From Chryseobacterium shigense (lineage in GTDB: Bacteria > Bacteroidota > Bacteroidia > Flavobacteriales > Weeksellaceae): a stretch of 64,000 nucleotides of DNA. The translations under genes and the position numbers were made by a program. The notes under the pieces were generated by a model. That model did no database searches. It saw nothing but the letters and a program-made list of their open reading frames with translations, and was not told the DNA's origin. Where the stretch lies: assembly GCF_014207845.1 (NCBI RefSeq), contig NZ_JACHLC010000002.1:558001-622000 (forward strand), in the 5' to 3' direction. Below are positions 26,340 through 36,023 of this stretch, one piece after another (the stretch's first letter is position 1; every line of letters starts with the position of its first letter).

Positions 26340-27738
26340 TTTTATCTTTTTTTGGAGGATATTTCTTTTTAAAATTCTTTTTGTTCGGGTTGTTTTGTTT
26401 TTTCTCAGGATCAGAAGAGGCATCAGAAATATCAGTTTTTTCCGTTTGTGCTTTTGGCTGCGGTTTAGGTTGTGGTTTTTGTTGCTGTCTCTGCTGATTT
26501 CCTGTATTGGCGTTAGGATTCTCAGATCTGTCCGGTCTTTCGGTTCTTTCAGGTCTGTTTTTCTTTGGTCCCTGTCCTTGCTGTCCCTGGGATTGTCCTC
26601 CGTTATTGTTTGGCCTGTTCTGGTTTCTGTTCCTGTTGTTGCCTCTGTTTTTCTTTTCGAATCTGTCTACATTATTTTCCTGAATCAGGTCGATCGTTTG
26701 AACAGGAAGGTCTGGCTGTTTAAGATCTTCTAAAGGAAGGATTTTTTCACCTCTTTTATTTTTGGCGATCAACTTTTTAACAAGGTCGATGTCAAAATCA
26801 TACCATGCCATAGAGCTGTCTACATAAGCAAACCACATTTTCTTTTTGAAAACGTCTATTTTGATGCAGAATGCTCTTCCTTTTTCTGTATCCAAAGTTG
26901 TTGAAGAAGAAGGGAAGTTGCTTAATGCATCCAGATAACTGTCCAGTTCATAATTCAGACAGCATTTCAGTTTACCGCATTGTCCTGCCAGTTTTTGAGG
27001 ATTAATACTTAACTGCTGATATCTGGCAACATTGGTATTAACAGATCTGAAATCCGTAAGCCAGGTTGAGCAGCACAGTTCTCTTCCGCATGATCCGATG
27101 CCTCCTACTTTGGCAGCCTCCTGTCTGAACCCGATCTGTTTCATATCGATCTTTGTTCTGAAAGCTCCGGCGTATTCTTTTATCAGCTGCCTGAAATCCA
27201 CCCGGTTGTCAGCTGTGTAATAGAAGGTGATCTTAGAAGAATCGCCTTGGTATTCCACATCGGTAACCTTCATTTCAAGGCCTATCCTGTGAGCAATTTT
27301 TCTTGCTTCCAGCTTTACGCTGTCTTCTTTTTTTCGGGCTTCCTGCCAGACTTCAAGGTCTTTCTGGTTGGCCTGTCTGTATATTTTAAGGGTAGATTCT
27401 TCAGAAAATTTCTTCTTTTTCATCTGAATCTTTACTAATTCTCCGGTAAGGCTTACAACACCTACATCGTGTCCCGGGCTAGATTCTACTGTTACTATGC
27501 TACCTATATGTAAAGGAATATTATTTACATTTTTATAAAACGATTTTCTGTCATTTTTAAATCTGACTTCTACAAGATCGCACCTGTTCGATGCGGGATT
27601 GTTAATGTCAGAAAGCCAGTCAAAAACACTTAATTTATAACTATTACCACAGGTATTTACATTTTCACAGCCATTCGCGGTTTTTTTTGGTCCGCAGGAA
27701 TGGGCAGAATCGCCGGATGTTTTGCATCCACAACTCAT
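26332..27738 (-). CDS. PSP1 domain protein (RicT/YaaT-like) with basic Asn/Gln-rich tail
   Basis: A 468-residue cytoplasmic protein. The N-terminus is Cys-rich (SCGCKTSGDSAHSCG), and the central PSP1 domain carries GGIGSCGRELCCSTWL and AGQCGKLKCCLNYE, the cysteine clusters that in RicT/YaaT bind iron-sulfur clusters and work with RicA/RicF in RNA processing. From about residue 365 the protein is an Arg/Asn/Gln/Pro/Lys-rich, low-complexity tail. It is the first gene of the gldH-PBP operon and has a -7 box upstream. Confidence 0.87.
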   Translation of the reverse strand: MSCGCKTSGDSAHSCGPKKTANGCENVNTCGNSYKLSVFDWLSDINNPASNRCDLVEVRFKNDRKSFYKNVNNIPLHIGSIVTVESSPGHDVGVVSLTGELVKIQMKKKKFSEESTLKIYRQANQKDLEVWQEARKKEDSVKLEARKIAHRIGLEMKVTDVEYQGDSSKITFYYTADNRVDFRQLIKEYAGAFRTKIDMKQIGFRQEAAKVGGIGSCGRELCCSTWLTDFRSVNTNVARYQQLSINPQKLAGQCGKLKCCLNYELDSYLDALSNFPSSSTTLDTEKGRAFCIKIDVFKKKMWFAYVDSSMAWYDFDIDLVKKLIAKNKRGEKILPLEDLKQPDLPVQTIDLIQENNVDRFEKKNRGNNRNRNQNRPNNNGGQSQGQQGQGPKKNRPERTERPDRSENPNANTGNQQRQQQKPQPKPQPKAQTEKTDISDASSDPEKKQNNPNKKNFKKKYPPKKDKNA

Positions 27739-27760
27739 ATAACTATTTTTTATAATCTTG

Positions 27761-27768
27761 CAAATTTA
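27761..27768 (-). promoter_or_regulatory. -7 box (TAAATTTG) of the PSP1-gldH-PBP operon
   Basis: TAAATTTG on the minus strand, 22 bases before the ATG at 27738. A near-match (ATTG) to the -33 element lies 18 bases further upstream. Confidence 0.55.
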
Positions 27769-27989
27769 TGTAAATTTATCTTTATGCAATTCTAAAATAC
27801 TTAAATATTCAATATCGTTATTGTTTAACATTAAACATGGAATGCATATTATATATCAAAAGTTTATAAGTTGCTATTGTATATAGGTTTAGGCTAATAT
27901 ATTTTTAAAGTGTTATTTTAAACATAATTTTCTTTTAGGATATTGTTTAAAATATTAAGAAATATTAACAGGTGTATCCAAAATAATTT

Positions 27990-27997
27990 TATATTTG
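27990..27997 (+). promoter_or_regulatory. -7 box (TATATTTG) of the FadL-type porin gene
   Basis: TATATTTG, 19 bases before the ATG at 28017. No -33 match was seen. The rest of the 278-base gap after the PSP1 gene is AT-rich with nothing else recognisable. Confidence 0.5.
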
Positions 27998-28016
27998 GGT
28001 TATATAATAATAGTCT

Positions 28017-29255
28017 ATGAAAAAAATATTAGTATCAACTGCTTTATTGGCGGGTGTTTTATCTTACGCAGGAGGCTTCAGGGTATCTCTGCAGGGAGTA
28101 AAACAATTGGCAATGGCGCATACTAGTGCTCATGCCGAAGACGCAAGTGTGGCGTTCTTTAACCCGGCGGGTATGTCATTCATCCCTTCAAAACTGAGTA
28201 TAGTAGCAGGAGGGTTCGGTGCAAGTAATAAAGTTACCTTTCAAAACTTGAATACTTTACAAAGTACAGAAACAGATAACCCTATTGGTACTCCGTTATA
28301 TGCTGCGGTTGCTTATAAACCGATAGAAAATTTATCTATTGGTTTCAGTTTTACAACTCCGTTCGGAAGTACAATTGAGTGGCCAAGTGACTGGGAAGGA
28401 AAAGAAATGGTTCAGAAACTTGAACTTAAGAGCTTTTATTTTCAGCCTATGGTATCTGTGAAGCTGGCTCCATGGGTGTCATTCGGGGCAAGCTACATTT
28501 ATGCAAAAGGAAAAGTAGACTGGGATAAAGCGGTAACACAGTTTGGCGGTGAGCTAAATATTAAAGACGAAAAGGCAAGCGGTAGCGGCTATGGATTCGG
28601 ATTCTATTTCAGACCTGATCCAAAACTGGATGTAAGTATTGCTTACCGTTCACCTATAGATATGAAAGCTAAAAAAGGAACAGCTACATTCAAGTTCCCG
28701 TCTGCAGCTATTTATCCGTTATTAGGATTGGACCCAAGCACAGGGCAGGACAAATTTACAGCAACACTTCCTTTGGTAGAAGAATATACAATTGGTTTAA
28801 CCTATAAAATAACTCCAAAATGGTTGGTTTCAGCTGACTTCAACTATCACGGATGGGAAAGATACAGCAAGCTGACTTTGGATTTTGCTAACGCCCCGGT
28901 TGGGAATCAGGCAGATCCTACGGTATTGGTAGCTCCTAAAAACTTCAGAAACTCCAAAACATTCAGATTAGGAACTCAGTATGCCTTCACAGATATGATC
29001 TTCGGACGTCTGGGAGCTTACTATGATGAATCTCCTTATACTGACGAAAACTTCATTCCGGAAACACCTTCATTCAATACCTATGTAGTTACCGGAGGTC
29101 TTGGCTTTAAACTAAAACAGTTTGGAGTTGATATAGCAGGAGGATATGCAATGCCTCAGGCCAGAGATGTGAAAAATGCGACTCTTGGCTTTAACGGACA
29201 GGCAAAAGCCAGAGCGTTTTACTTTGGTTTAGGTTTATCGTATAACCCTTTTTAA
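28017..29255 (+). CDS. OmpP1/FadL family outer membrane protein
   Basis: A 412-residue outer-membrane beta-barrel of the FadL/TodX family, which takes up hydrophobic compounds such as long-chain fatty acids. It has a signal peptide (MKKILVSTALLAGVLSYAGG), the family's early AHAEDASVAFFNPAGMSFIP block (the NPA-like hatch motif) and alternating amphipathic strands, ending in a terminal Phe (SYNPF), typical of barrels. It lies 10 bases before the SGNH hydrolase gene; a lipid uptake and cleavage pair is plausible but inferred. Confidence 0.92.
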   Translation: MKKILVSTALLAGVLSYAGGFRVSLQGVKQLAMAHTSAHAEDASVAFFNPAGMSFIPSKLSIVAGGFGASNKVTFQNLNTLQSTETDNPIGTPLYAAVAYKPIENLSIGFSFTTPFGSTIEWPSDWEGKEMVQKLELKSFYFQPMVSVKLAPWVSFGASYIYAKGKVDWDKAVTQFGGELNIKDEKASGSGYGFGFYFRPDPKLDVSIAYRSPIDMKAKKGTATFKFPSAAIYPLLGLDPSTGQDKFTATLPLVEEYTIGLTYKITPKWLVSADFNYHGWERYSKLTLDFANAPVGNQADPTVLVAPKNFRNSKTFRLGTQYAFTDMIFGRLGAYYDESPYTDENFIPETPSFNTYVVTGGLGFKLKQFGVDIAGGYAMPQARDVKNATLGFNGQAKARAFYFGLGLSYNPF

Positions 29256-29265
29256 TTGAAAGACT

Positions 29266-30828
29266 ATGAAAAAAATTATAATATCAACACTTGCCGTTTC
29301 CGCACTTCTTTTTACAACAAGCTGTAATAATGATTTCGATACTGATGTAAAAGATATCCAGGTAACGAAAGGGGACGCAGATTTTTCCAAATATATTTCC
29401 CTGGGGAATTCCCTGACTTCCGGATACAGAGACGGAGCGCTTTACAGCAGCGGACAAAGTGAATCTTATCCAAGCATCATCGCAGCTCAGATGCAGCTTG
29501 CTGGTGGTGGAGCATTTAAACAGCCTTTAATGCCAAACGATGTAGGAGGATTTATCGGATTGCCTGGTTTTCCTGGTAAGCTGAACCTTCAGGTAACAGC
29601 CAGCGGAAGTCTTAGCCCTGTTGCAAGCAGTCCTGCTGCAGCATTAGATAATGTAACTGCCGGTGGCCCATACCAAAATATGGGAGTTCCCGGAGCAAAA
29701 TCTTTCCATCTGGTTGCGCCAGGTTACGGAAGTGCTGCTAACCTTGCTATAGGAGCTGCCAATCCATATTTTGTGAGATTTGCCACTTCAACAACAACGA
29801 GTGTTTTAGAGGATGCAAAAGCTCAAAAAGCGACATTCTTCTCTCTTTGGATTGGCAATAATGATGTATTGTCTTATGCTACCAACGGAGGAACTAATTC
29901 TCAGACTGTGGGCGGCGTTACTACTTACACTCCTGCAGTTGTACAGACCAATAATGTAAACCCAACGACTTATAAGTCTAACGATATTTCTGACCCTAAT
30001 CTTGTAGCAGGATCTATTAAAACTGTCTTGGATGGTCTTAAAAGTGTAGGAACAACAAAAGGAGTTATTGGAAATATTCCTTATGTTACAACCATTCCTT
30101 TTTTTACGACAGTTCCTTACAATCCTTTAACGCCAACAACTTTAGGAGCAAATTTAGCAACCCTTAATACAAGTTTGTACGGGCCGTTAAAACAGGCGCT
30201 TACTGCTTTTGGAGCTGGAAACAGAATTAATCTGCTTTCTTCTACTTCCGCAAATCCTGTTTTGATAAAAGATGTTTCTCTTACGGATCTGTCCGCGCAG
30301 CTTACCGCCGCACTTACACCTTCTTTAGGAGCACCTACCGCTGCCGCATTTGGACAAATCTTCGGCCAGGCAAGACAGGCTACATCAGAAGACTATATTC
30401 TTCTTACAACAAGTTCTCTAATTGGAACTACTGCACCTGGGGCACCGTCTCCTGTAAATGTTTACGGAATTTCGTATCCGCTGCAAAATCAGCATGTACT
30501 GACAAAAACAGAAGCGGGTTATGTAAAAACTGCTGTAGATGCCTATAATACTTCTATAAAATCACTTGCTGATTCTTATGGATTAGCTTTTGTAGATGGT
30601 AATACCAAAATGAGTGAGCTTAATGGAAAGTCAGGTATTATATATGATGGTGTAAGATACACTGCCAAATTCGTGACTGGAGGAGCTTTCTCTCTTGATG
30701 GTGTTCACCTTACAGGAAGAGGTTATGCAGTTATTGCCAACGAATTTATCAAATCTATCAATGCAAAATACCATTCTACCTTACCACAGGTAGATCCTAA
30801 TAAATATTCAGGGGTAAAATTCCCGTAA
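29266..30828 (+). CDS. SGNH/GDSL hydrolase-like lipoprotein
   Basis: A 520-residue lipoprotein (lipobox TTSC, Cys20). It carries GDSL-type blocks: GNSLTSGY (block I with the catalytic Ser), GVPGAKSF, SLWIGNNDVL (block III, GxND) and DGVHLTGRGYAVIANEF (block V, Asp and His). This marks it as an SGNH-fold esterase or lipase-like enzyme facing the periplasm or outside. Large Ala/Gly/Thr-rich loops separate the blocks, making it longer than typical GDSL enzymes. It forms a pair with the FadL-type gene and is followed by a strong terminator. Confidence 0.85.
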   Translation: MKKIIISTLAVSALLFTTSCNNDFDTDVKDIQVTKGDADFSKYISLGNSLTSGYRDGALYSSGQSESYPSIIAAQMQLAGGGAFKQPLMPNDVGGFIGLPGFPGKLNLQVTASGSLSPVASSPAAALDNVTAGGPYQNMGVPGAKSFHLVAPGYGSAANLAIGAANPYFVRFATSTTTSVLEDAKAQKATFFSLWIGNNDVLSYATNGGTNSQTVGGVTTYTPAVVQTNNVNPTTYKSNDISDPNLVAGSIKTVLDGLKSVGTTKGVIGNIPYVTTIPFFTTVPYNPLTPTTLGANLATLNTSLYGPLKQALTAFGAGNRINLLSSTSANPVLIKDVSLTDLSAQLTAALTPSLGAPTAAAFGQIFGQARQATSEDYILLTTSSLIGTTAPGAPSPVNVYGISYPLQNQHVLTKTEAGYVKTAVDAYNTSIKSLADSYGLAFVDGNTKMSELNGKSGIIYDGVRYTAKFVTGGAFSLDGVHLTGRGYAVIANEFIKSINAKYHSTLPQVDPNKYSGVKFP

Positions 30829-30852
30829 GAATACAGGAAAATAAAAACTTAG

Positions 30853-30884
30853 AAACCACAAGAGCAATTCTTGTGGTTTTTTTT
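30853..30884 (+). terminator. Terminator after the SGNH hydrolase gene
   Basis: An 11-bp stem (AAACCACAAGA with TCTTGTGGTTT) and 5-base loop, followed by a long T run, 24 bases after the stop. Confidence 0.9.
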
Positions 30885-30892
30885 TAAATTTG
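30885..30892 (+). promoter_or_regulatory. -7 box (TAAATTTG) of prs
   Basis: TAAATTTG immediately after the terminator T run and 21 bases before the prs ATG at 30914. No -33 match found. Confidence 0.5.
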
Positions 30893-30913
30893 CAAAATCT
30901 TTAAAAAGTAAAA

Positions 30914-31852
30914 ATGGCAGATCAGTTAAGTTATCTATTTTGTACAAGAACCAGTAAGGACTTGGCAGAAAAAATTGCCCAATATTATGGGAAAGAGCTA
31001 GGAAAAATCAACTTTCAGGAGTTCAGCGACGGGGAATTCGAACCTGTTTTGGATGAGTCAGTAAGAGGAGGAAGAGTTTTCCTGATTGGATCTACCTTCC
31101 CGCCGGCAGACAATCTTCTAGAACTTCTATTGATGATTGACGCAGCGAAAAGAGCCTCCGCAAAGAGCATTACAGTTGTAATCCCTTATTTCGGACTTGC
31201 GAGACAGGACAGAAAAGACAAGCCGAGAGCCCCGATAGGTGCAAAGCTGGTTGCTAATCTGTTAACAGCTGCAGGAGCAACAAGAATAATGACAATGGAC
31301 CTTCACGCGGATCAGATCCAGGGGTTCTTCGAAATTCCTGTAGATCACCTTTATGCGTCTACCATCTTTGTAGATCATATCAAATCTCTGAACTTAGATA
31401 ATCTTACCATTGCTTCTCCGGATATGGGAGGTGCAAAAAGAGCGAAAAACTATGCCGGTCACTTAGGTGCGGAAGTAGTAATTGCTTACAAAGAGAGAAA
31501 AAAAGCAAACGTTGTGGAAGAAATGTTCCTTATAGGTGATGTAGTTGGTAAAAATGTAATTCTTATTGATGATATGATCGATACTGCAGGTACACTTTGC
31601 AAAGCTGCAGAGATCCTGATCGAAAAAGGAGCAAAATCAGTAAGAGCAATGGCAACTCACGGAGTGCTTTCCGGGAAGGCTTACGAGAATATTGAGAAGT
31701 CCAAATTACTGGAAGTTATTGTAACTGACTCAATTCCTGTTAAAAATAATTTGTCATCCAAAATAAAAGTGCTATCTTGCGCCCCGTTATTTGCAGACGT
31801 TATGAAGATGGTTCATGAGCATCAGTCAATTAGCAGCAAGTTTGTTATTTAA
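30914..31852 (+). CDS. prs: Ribose-phosphate pyrophosphokinase (PRPP synthase)
   Basis: Prs (312 residues, full length) makes PRPP from ribose 5-phosphate and ATP for nucleotide, His, Trp and NAD synthesis. Motifs: the PRPP-binding loop VILIDDMIDTAGTL, the KRASAKSITVVIPYFGLARQ block with RQDRKDKPRAPI (flexible loop and ATP site), and MDLHADQIQGFF. It precedes the L25 gene by 55 bases, an order common in Bacteroidetes. Confidence 0.98.
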   Translation: MADQLSYLFCTRTSKDLAEKIAQYYGKELGKINFQEFSDGEFEPVLDESVRGGRVFLIGSTFPPADNLLELLLMIDAAKRASAKSITVVIPYFGLARQDRKDKPRAPIGAKLVANLLTAAGATRIMTMDLHADQIQGFFEIPVDHLYASTIFVDHIKSLNLDNLTIASPDMGGAKRAKNYAGHLGAEVVIAYKERKKANVVEEMFLIGDVVGKNVILIDDMIDTAGTLCKAAEILIEKGAKSVRAMATHGVLSGKAYENIEKSKLLEVIVTDSIPVKNNLSSKIKVLSCAPLFADVMKMVHEHQSISSKFVI

Positions 31853-31907
31853 TTGATTTTTAGCGGATTGCAAAATTAAACTGAAACAATTTTTTAAATT
31901 TTTATAA

Positions 31908-32555
31908 ATGAAATCTATTACAATTCAAGGTACAAAAAGAGAAAGCGTGGGCAAAAAGTCTACAAAAGCTTTACGTGATGCTGAATTAGTTCCTTGTGTT
32001 GTTTATGGAGGTGAAGCACCTTTAAACTTCTCTGCTGAAGAGAAAGCTTTCAAAGGTTTAGTATACACTCCTGAAGCACACACGGTATCTATTGAGCTAG
32101 ATGGGAAAACAATTCCTGCTGTTCTTCAGGATATTCAGTTCCACCCGATTACGGACAAAATTTTACACGTAGACTTCTATCAGTTATCTGACGATAAGCC
32201 GGTAGTTATGGAAGTTCCTGTAAGAATCATTGGACGTTCTAAAGGTGTTGTAGCTGGTGGTGTTTTACGTCAGTCTTTCAGAAAGCTAAAAGTAAAAGCT
32301 ATTCCTGCAAACTTACCGGATGAAATCGTTGTTGATGTTACTCCGTTAAGAATCGGGAACAAACTTTATGTTGGAAGCATCAAAGCTGAAGGTTATACTT
32401 TCGTTCACCCTGACAATGCAGTTGTAGTAGCTGTTAAGATGTCTAGAAATGCAATGAAAGGTGGTGCAGCAGCAGCTGAAGATGATGAAGATGAAGAAGT
32501 TGCAACTGAAGAAGGAGCAGCTCCGGCAGCAGAAGAAACTACTGCAGCAGAATAA
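31908..32555 (+). CDS. rplY: 50S ribosomal protein L25/general stress protein Ctc
   Basis: A 215-residue long-form L25 (Ctc) that binds 5S rRNA in the large ribosomal subunit. The N-terminal domain ([23 protein letters not shown], then LVPCVVYGG) and C-terminal beta domain ([34 protein letters not shown]) are both present. It ends in an acidic, Ala/Glu-rich tail (about 185-215) common in this form. It is co-oriented with prs and likely co-transcribed, ending at a terminator. Confidence 0.96.
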   Translation: MKSITIQGTKRESVGKKSTKALRDAELVPCVVYGGEAPLNFSAEEKAFKGLVYTPEAHTVSIELDGKTIPAVLQDIQFHPITDKILHVDFYQLSDDKPVVMEVPVRIIGRSKGVVAGGVLRQSFRKLKVKAIPANLPDEIVVDVTPLRIGNKLYVGSIKAEGYTFVHPDNAVVVAVKMSRNAMKGGAAAAEDDEDEEVATEEGAAPAAEETTAAE

Positions 32556-32581
32556 TATTTGCTTATTCAAAAACAATATAG

Positions 32582-32610
32582 AACCTGTCAATTTATTGGC
32601 AGGTTTTTTT
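32582..32610 (+). terminator. Terminator after rplY
   Basis: A 10-bp stem (AACCTGTCAA with TTGGCAGGTT, one G-T pair) and a T run, 27 bases after the stop. Confidence 0.88.
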
Positions 32611-32790
32611 ATTGTTTGGCAAAAGTGCAAGACAGCTGAGAGATAAAATACCTTTAGAGTAAATTTGTGAAAACTTTAAAGACTAAACCTGTTGGTTTTA
32701 TTAAACTGAATAATGAATTTACTCCCGGCCTTTTGCCATTTTGCCTTTCTGCTTTCTTTGCCAATAAATTTTATTCTCAGAAAAAAGACG

Positions 32791-32798
32791 TAAATTTG
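32791..32798 (+). promoter_or_regulatory. -7 box (TAAATTTG) of sufS
   Basis: TAAATTTG, 42 bases before the sufS ATG at 32841. The 230-base gap before it is AT-rich and holds no other recognisable feature. Confidence 0.4.
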
Positions 32799-32840
32799 AA
32801 GTGTTCTAAATAAGAGCCATCTAATTTAAAAATTTAATAA

Positions 32841-34061
32841 ATGTTTGACATTCAACAAATAAGAAGTCAGTTTACTATATTAAACCGCGAAGTGAATGGT
32901 AAACCTTTGGTTTACTTAGATAATGCAGCAACATCTCAGAAGCCGGATTCTGTTTTAAAAATCTGGAATGATTACTATACACAGCTTAATGCCAATGTTC
33001 ACAGAGGAATCCATACATTAAGCCAGTTAGCTACGGAAGAAATGGAGCTTTCAAGAAGGAAAATCCAGAAATTCATTAATGCTGAACATGACTTTGAAGT
33101 TATATTTACAAAGGGAACTACAGAAGGCCTGAACCTCATCGCTTACATTTTAACGCAGAAGCTTAAAAAAGATGATGAGATCATCATTTCCTATCTGGAG
33201 CATCACTCCAATATCGTTCCGTGGCAATTGCTTTGTGAAAGAACCGGGGCTAAACTTAGAGTAATCCCTATCGATGAAAATGGTATTCTTCAACTTAACT
33301 ATCTGGATGAATTTTTGAGCGAAAAAACGAAAGTTGTTTCTGTAAACCAGGTTTCCAATGCATTGGGAATTGTAAATCCAATAGAAGAGATCATTGCCAA
33401 AACAAGAAAAAACTCCGATGCTTATATTGTGATTGATGGTGCACAGTCTGCCCCTCACTTCGAAATTGATGTACAGAAGATGGATTGTGATTTCTTTGTG
33501 TTTTCGGGGCATAAAATGTACGCCCCAATGGGAACCGGGATCCTTTACGGAAAACAGGAGATCCTGGAAGAACTTCCGCCTTTTCATGGAGGAGGGGAAA
33601 TGATTGCAACCTGCTCTTTTGACGGAACTACCTATGCCGGACTACCTTTTAAATATGAGGCAGGAACCCCTAATGTTGGAGGTAATATCGCATTAGGTGC
33701 AGCTGTTGATTTTATTGATAGAATTGGAAGACAAAACATTCAGAATCATGAGAATGCATTACTGGAATATGCACAGAGAAAGCTTTTAGAGCTGGATAAT
33801 ATAAAGATCTATGGCGAAAAGGCAAAAAGGACAGGTGTAGTATCCTTTAATCTGGAAGGAGTGGGAATATCTTCCGATGTAGGGATGATCCTTGATAAAA
33901 TGGGTGTTGCTGTAAGAACAGGGCATCACTGTACACAGCCTATTATGGATTTTTTCAATATAGCAGGAACCGTAAGAGCCAGCTTTGCGGTTTACAATAC
34001 CTTTGAAGAAATCGACAAGCTTGTAGAAGGAGTTAAAAAAGCTCAGAAAATGCTTGGATAA
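32841..34061 (+). CDS. sufS: Cysteine desulfurase SufS
   Basis: A 406-residue PLP-dependent group II cysteine desulfurase that supplies sulfur for iron-sulfur cluster assembly. Motifs: HRGIHTLSQ, LEHHSNIVPW, IDGAQSAPH, SGHKMYAPMGTG with the PLP-Lys, and RTGHHCTQP with the active-site Cys. Other suf genes are not adjacent, so it stands apart here with its own terminator. Confidence 0.96.
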   Translation: MFDIQQIRSQFTILNREVNGKPLVYLDNAATSQKPDSVLKIWNDYYTQLNANVHRGIHTLSQLATEEMELSRRKIQKFINAEHDFEVIFTKGTTEGLNLIAYILTQKLKKDDEIIISYLEHHSNIVPWQLLCERTGAKLRVIPIDENGILQLNYLDEFLSEKTKVVSVNQVSNALGIVNPIEEIIAKTRKNSDAYIVIDGAQSAPHFEIDVQKMDCDFFVFSGHKMYAPMGTGILYGKQEILEELPPFHGGGEMIATCSFDGTTYAGLPFKYEAGTPNVGGNIALGAAVDFIDRIGRQNIQNHENALLEYAQRKLLELDNIKIYGEKAKRTGVVSFNLEGVGISSDVGMILDKMGVAVRTGHHCTQPIMDFFNIAGTVRASFAVYNTFEEIDKLVEGVKKAQKMLG

Positions 34062-34066
34062 AATAT

Positions 34067-34096
34067 AAAAAGCAGTTGATAATCAACTGCTTTTTT
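34067..34096 (+). terminator. Terminator after sufS
   Basis: AAAAGCAGTTGAT pairing with ATCAACTGCTTTT, followed by T residues, just past the stop at 34061. Confidence 0.88.
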
Positions 34097-34192
34097 ATTG
34101 ACGGGTAAATTGTTTAAAGAAATTTATAAATAATAGAATTTTCCAATCTTTGAAATAGCAATTTTTGTGGTACATTGTTCTTATTCTTGATT

Positions 34193-34200
34193 TAATTTTG
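34193..34200 (+). promoter_or_regulatory. -7 box (TAATTTTG) of the nitroreductase gene
   Basis: TAATTTTG fits TAnnTTTG and lies 20 bases before the ATG at 34221. A TTTG lies 25 bases upstream of it, too far for a standard spacing. Confidence 0.4.
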
Positions 34201-34220
34201 CAGGGTCTAAATTTAATTTT

Positions 34221-34853
34221 ATGGAATTAATTGAAAAACTGAACTGGAGATTTGCCACCAAAGCAATGAACGGTCTGAAAGTACCACAGGAAAAAGTGGA
34301 TAAAATATTGGAAGCTGCAAGACTGGCACCTACATCCAGCGGGCTTCAGCCTTTTGAGATCATCGTGATCACCAATCAGGAAGTAAAGGAACAGATTAAG
34401 CCTCATGCATGGAACCAGCCGCAGATTACGGACTGCTCGCACCTTTTGGTATTTGCCGCATGGGATAACTATACGGAAGAAAGGATCAACAAAATGTTTG
34501 ATCTTACCAACGAAATCAGAGGCTTTAAAAATGAAGGCTGGGAAAATTACAGGCAAATGCTGTTAAGTACTTATCCGCAAAGATCTGCTGAAGAAAACTT
34601 CACCCATGCCGCAAAACAGGCTTATATTTCTTTCGGAGCTGCGATAATTGCAGCGGCTTTTGAAGAAGTGGATTCTACACCAATGGAAGGTTTCTCTCCT
34701 GAAGCGGTAGATGAAGTTTTAAACCTGAAAGAAAAAGGCCTGAAAAGCGTACTGTTGTTGCCGATTGGTTACAGGGATGCTTCAACCGACTGGCTGGTTA
34801 ACCTTACGAAAGTGAGAAAGCCGAAAGAAGCTTTTATTACCGAAGTGAATTAA
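34221..34853 (+). CDS. Nitroreductase family NAD(P)H oxidoreductase
   Basis: A 210-residue flavin (FMN) oxidoreductase of the NfsB type. Family features: the N-terminal WRFATKAMNGLKVPQEKVD, RLAPTSSGLQPFEIIVI (FMN phosphate site), and the C-terminal GLKSVLLLPIGYRDASTDW block. Such enzymes reduce nitro compounds or quinones; the natural substrate is unknown. It ends at a shared, bidirectional terminator facing hemE. Confidence 0.93.
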   Translation: MELIEKLNWRFATKAMNGLKVPQEKVDKILEAARLAPTSSGLQPFEIIVITNQEVKEQIKPHAWNQPQITDCSHLLVFAAWDNYTEERINKMFDLTNEIRGFKNEGWENYRQMLLSTYPQRSAEENFTHAAKQAYISFGAAIIAAAFEEVDSTPMEGFSPEAVDEVLNLKEKGLKSVLLLPIGYRDASTDWLVNLTKVRKPKEAFITEVN

Positions 34854-34873
34854 TTACTAATTTTTTCTCATAG

Positions 34874-34907
34874 AAAATCCCTTTCAATTGTTTTTGAAAG
34901 GGATTTT
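34874..34907. terminator. Bidirectional terminator between nitroreductase and hemE
   Basis: Perfect 14-bp stem (AAAATCCCTTTCAA with TTGAAAGGGATTTT) around a 6-base loop, between two convergent genes, with T-rich flanks. Confidence 0.92.
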
Positions 34908-34925
34908 ATTTTTATAAAATGAATT

Positions 34926-35957
34926 TTAAATATTCGGTTTCCAGTCTACAACCGCTCTGATGAACGCTTCTGCATTTTCCACAGGAATATTCGGTAAAAT
35001 TCCGTGCCCGAGATTGGCAATGTATCTGTCTTTTCCAAAACGGTTAATCATCTCAGTTACCATCTTTTTAATGGTTTCAGGGGTGGAGTGTAATCTTGCA
35101 GGATCAAAATTCCCCTGAAGCGTCATCGTATGGTTGGTTAATGTTCTTGCAAATTCAGGAGTGATGGTCCAGTCAACACCCAGAGCAGAAGCCTTGGACA
35201 TCGTCATATCTTCAAGGGCAAACCAGCATCCTTTTCCAAATACCACCACATGGGTAAGAGGGCTCAACGCCTCAACAATCTGGTTGATATACTGCCATGA
35301 GAATTCCTGATAATCCGTAGGAGAAAGCATTCCTCCCCAGGAATCAAAAACCTGAACGGCAGAAACGCCTTTTTCAACTTTTCTTTTTAAATAAGCAATT
35401 GTAGTATCTGTAATCTTCTGAAGAAGTAAATGAGCGGCTTCCGGTTGCTGGAAACAGAATGATTTCGCAATATCAAAAGCTTTGCTTCCTTTTCCTTCCA
35501 CACAATAGCAAAGGATCGTCCAGGGAGAGCCCGCAAAACCAATCAGCGGAATTTCATTATCTAATTTCTGAAGAGTAAGTTCAATAGCATCAAAAACGTA
35601 ACCCAATGTGTCATTTACATCAGGAACTTCAATATTCTGAACCTGTTCCGTTGTTCTGATAGGGTTGTCCAGCCACGGGCCAACTGATTCTTTCATTTTG
35701 AAATCAATTCCCATTGCCTGGGGAACTACTAAAATATCAGAAAACAGGATTGCAGCATCCAGGGGAAACCTTCTGATCGGCTGTATGGTGATCTCGGCAG
35801 CTAGCTCAGGAGTCTGGCATCTTGTAAAGAAATCATATTTATCTCTGAGAGCAATGAATTCAGGAAGGTATCTTCCGGCCTGTCTCATCATCCATACGGG
35901 GGGCCTTTCTACAGTTTCTCCGCGAAGTGCTTTTAAATATAAGTCGTTTTTAATCAT
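34926..35957 (-). CDS. hemE: Uroporphyrinogen decarboxylase
   Basis: HemE (343 residues) converts uroporphyrinogen III to coproporphyrinogen III. The signature [17 protein letters not shown] is at the N-terminus (residues 17-34), followed by [30 protein letters not shown] and the C-terminal [13 protein letters not shown]. It is the last gene of the hem operon, 66 bases after hemD, and is full length. Confidence 0.98.
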   Translation of the reverse strand: MIKNDLYLKALRGETVERPPVWMMRQAGRYLPEFIALRDKYDFFTRCQTPELAAEITIQPIRRFPLDAAILFSDILVVPQAMGIDFKMKESVGPWLDNPIRTTEQVQNIEVPDVNDTLGYVFDAIELTLQKLDNEIPLIGFAGSPWTILCYCVEGKGSKAFDIAKSFCFQQPEAAHLLLQKITDTTIAYLKRKVEKGVSAVQVFDSWGGMLSPTDYQEFSWQYINQIVEALSPLTHVVVFGKGCWFALEDMTMSKASALGVDWTITPEFARTLTNHTMTLQGNFDPARLHSTPETIKKMVTEMINRFGKDRYIANLGHGILPNIPVENAEAFIRAVVDWKPNI

Positions 35958-36023
35958 AATTTATTTAAACTAATAGAACCGTTACCGGCACTCATTATTT
36001 TTACCAGCCAGGCTTGCAGCTGT

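Noticed and set aside
32660..32700. Possible small RNA between a TAAATTTG box and an AAACC/GGTTT stem
   Set aside because: The stem is only 5 bp without a long T run, no -33 is present, and the region is too short to support a transcript.
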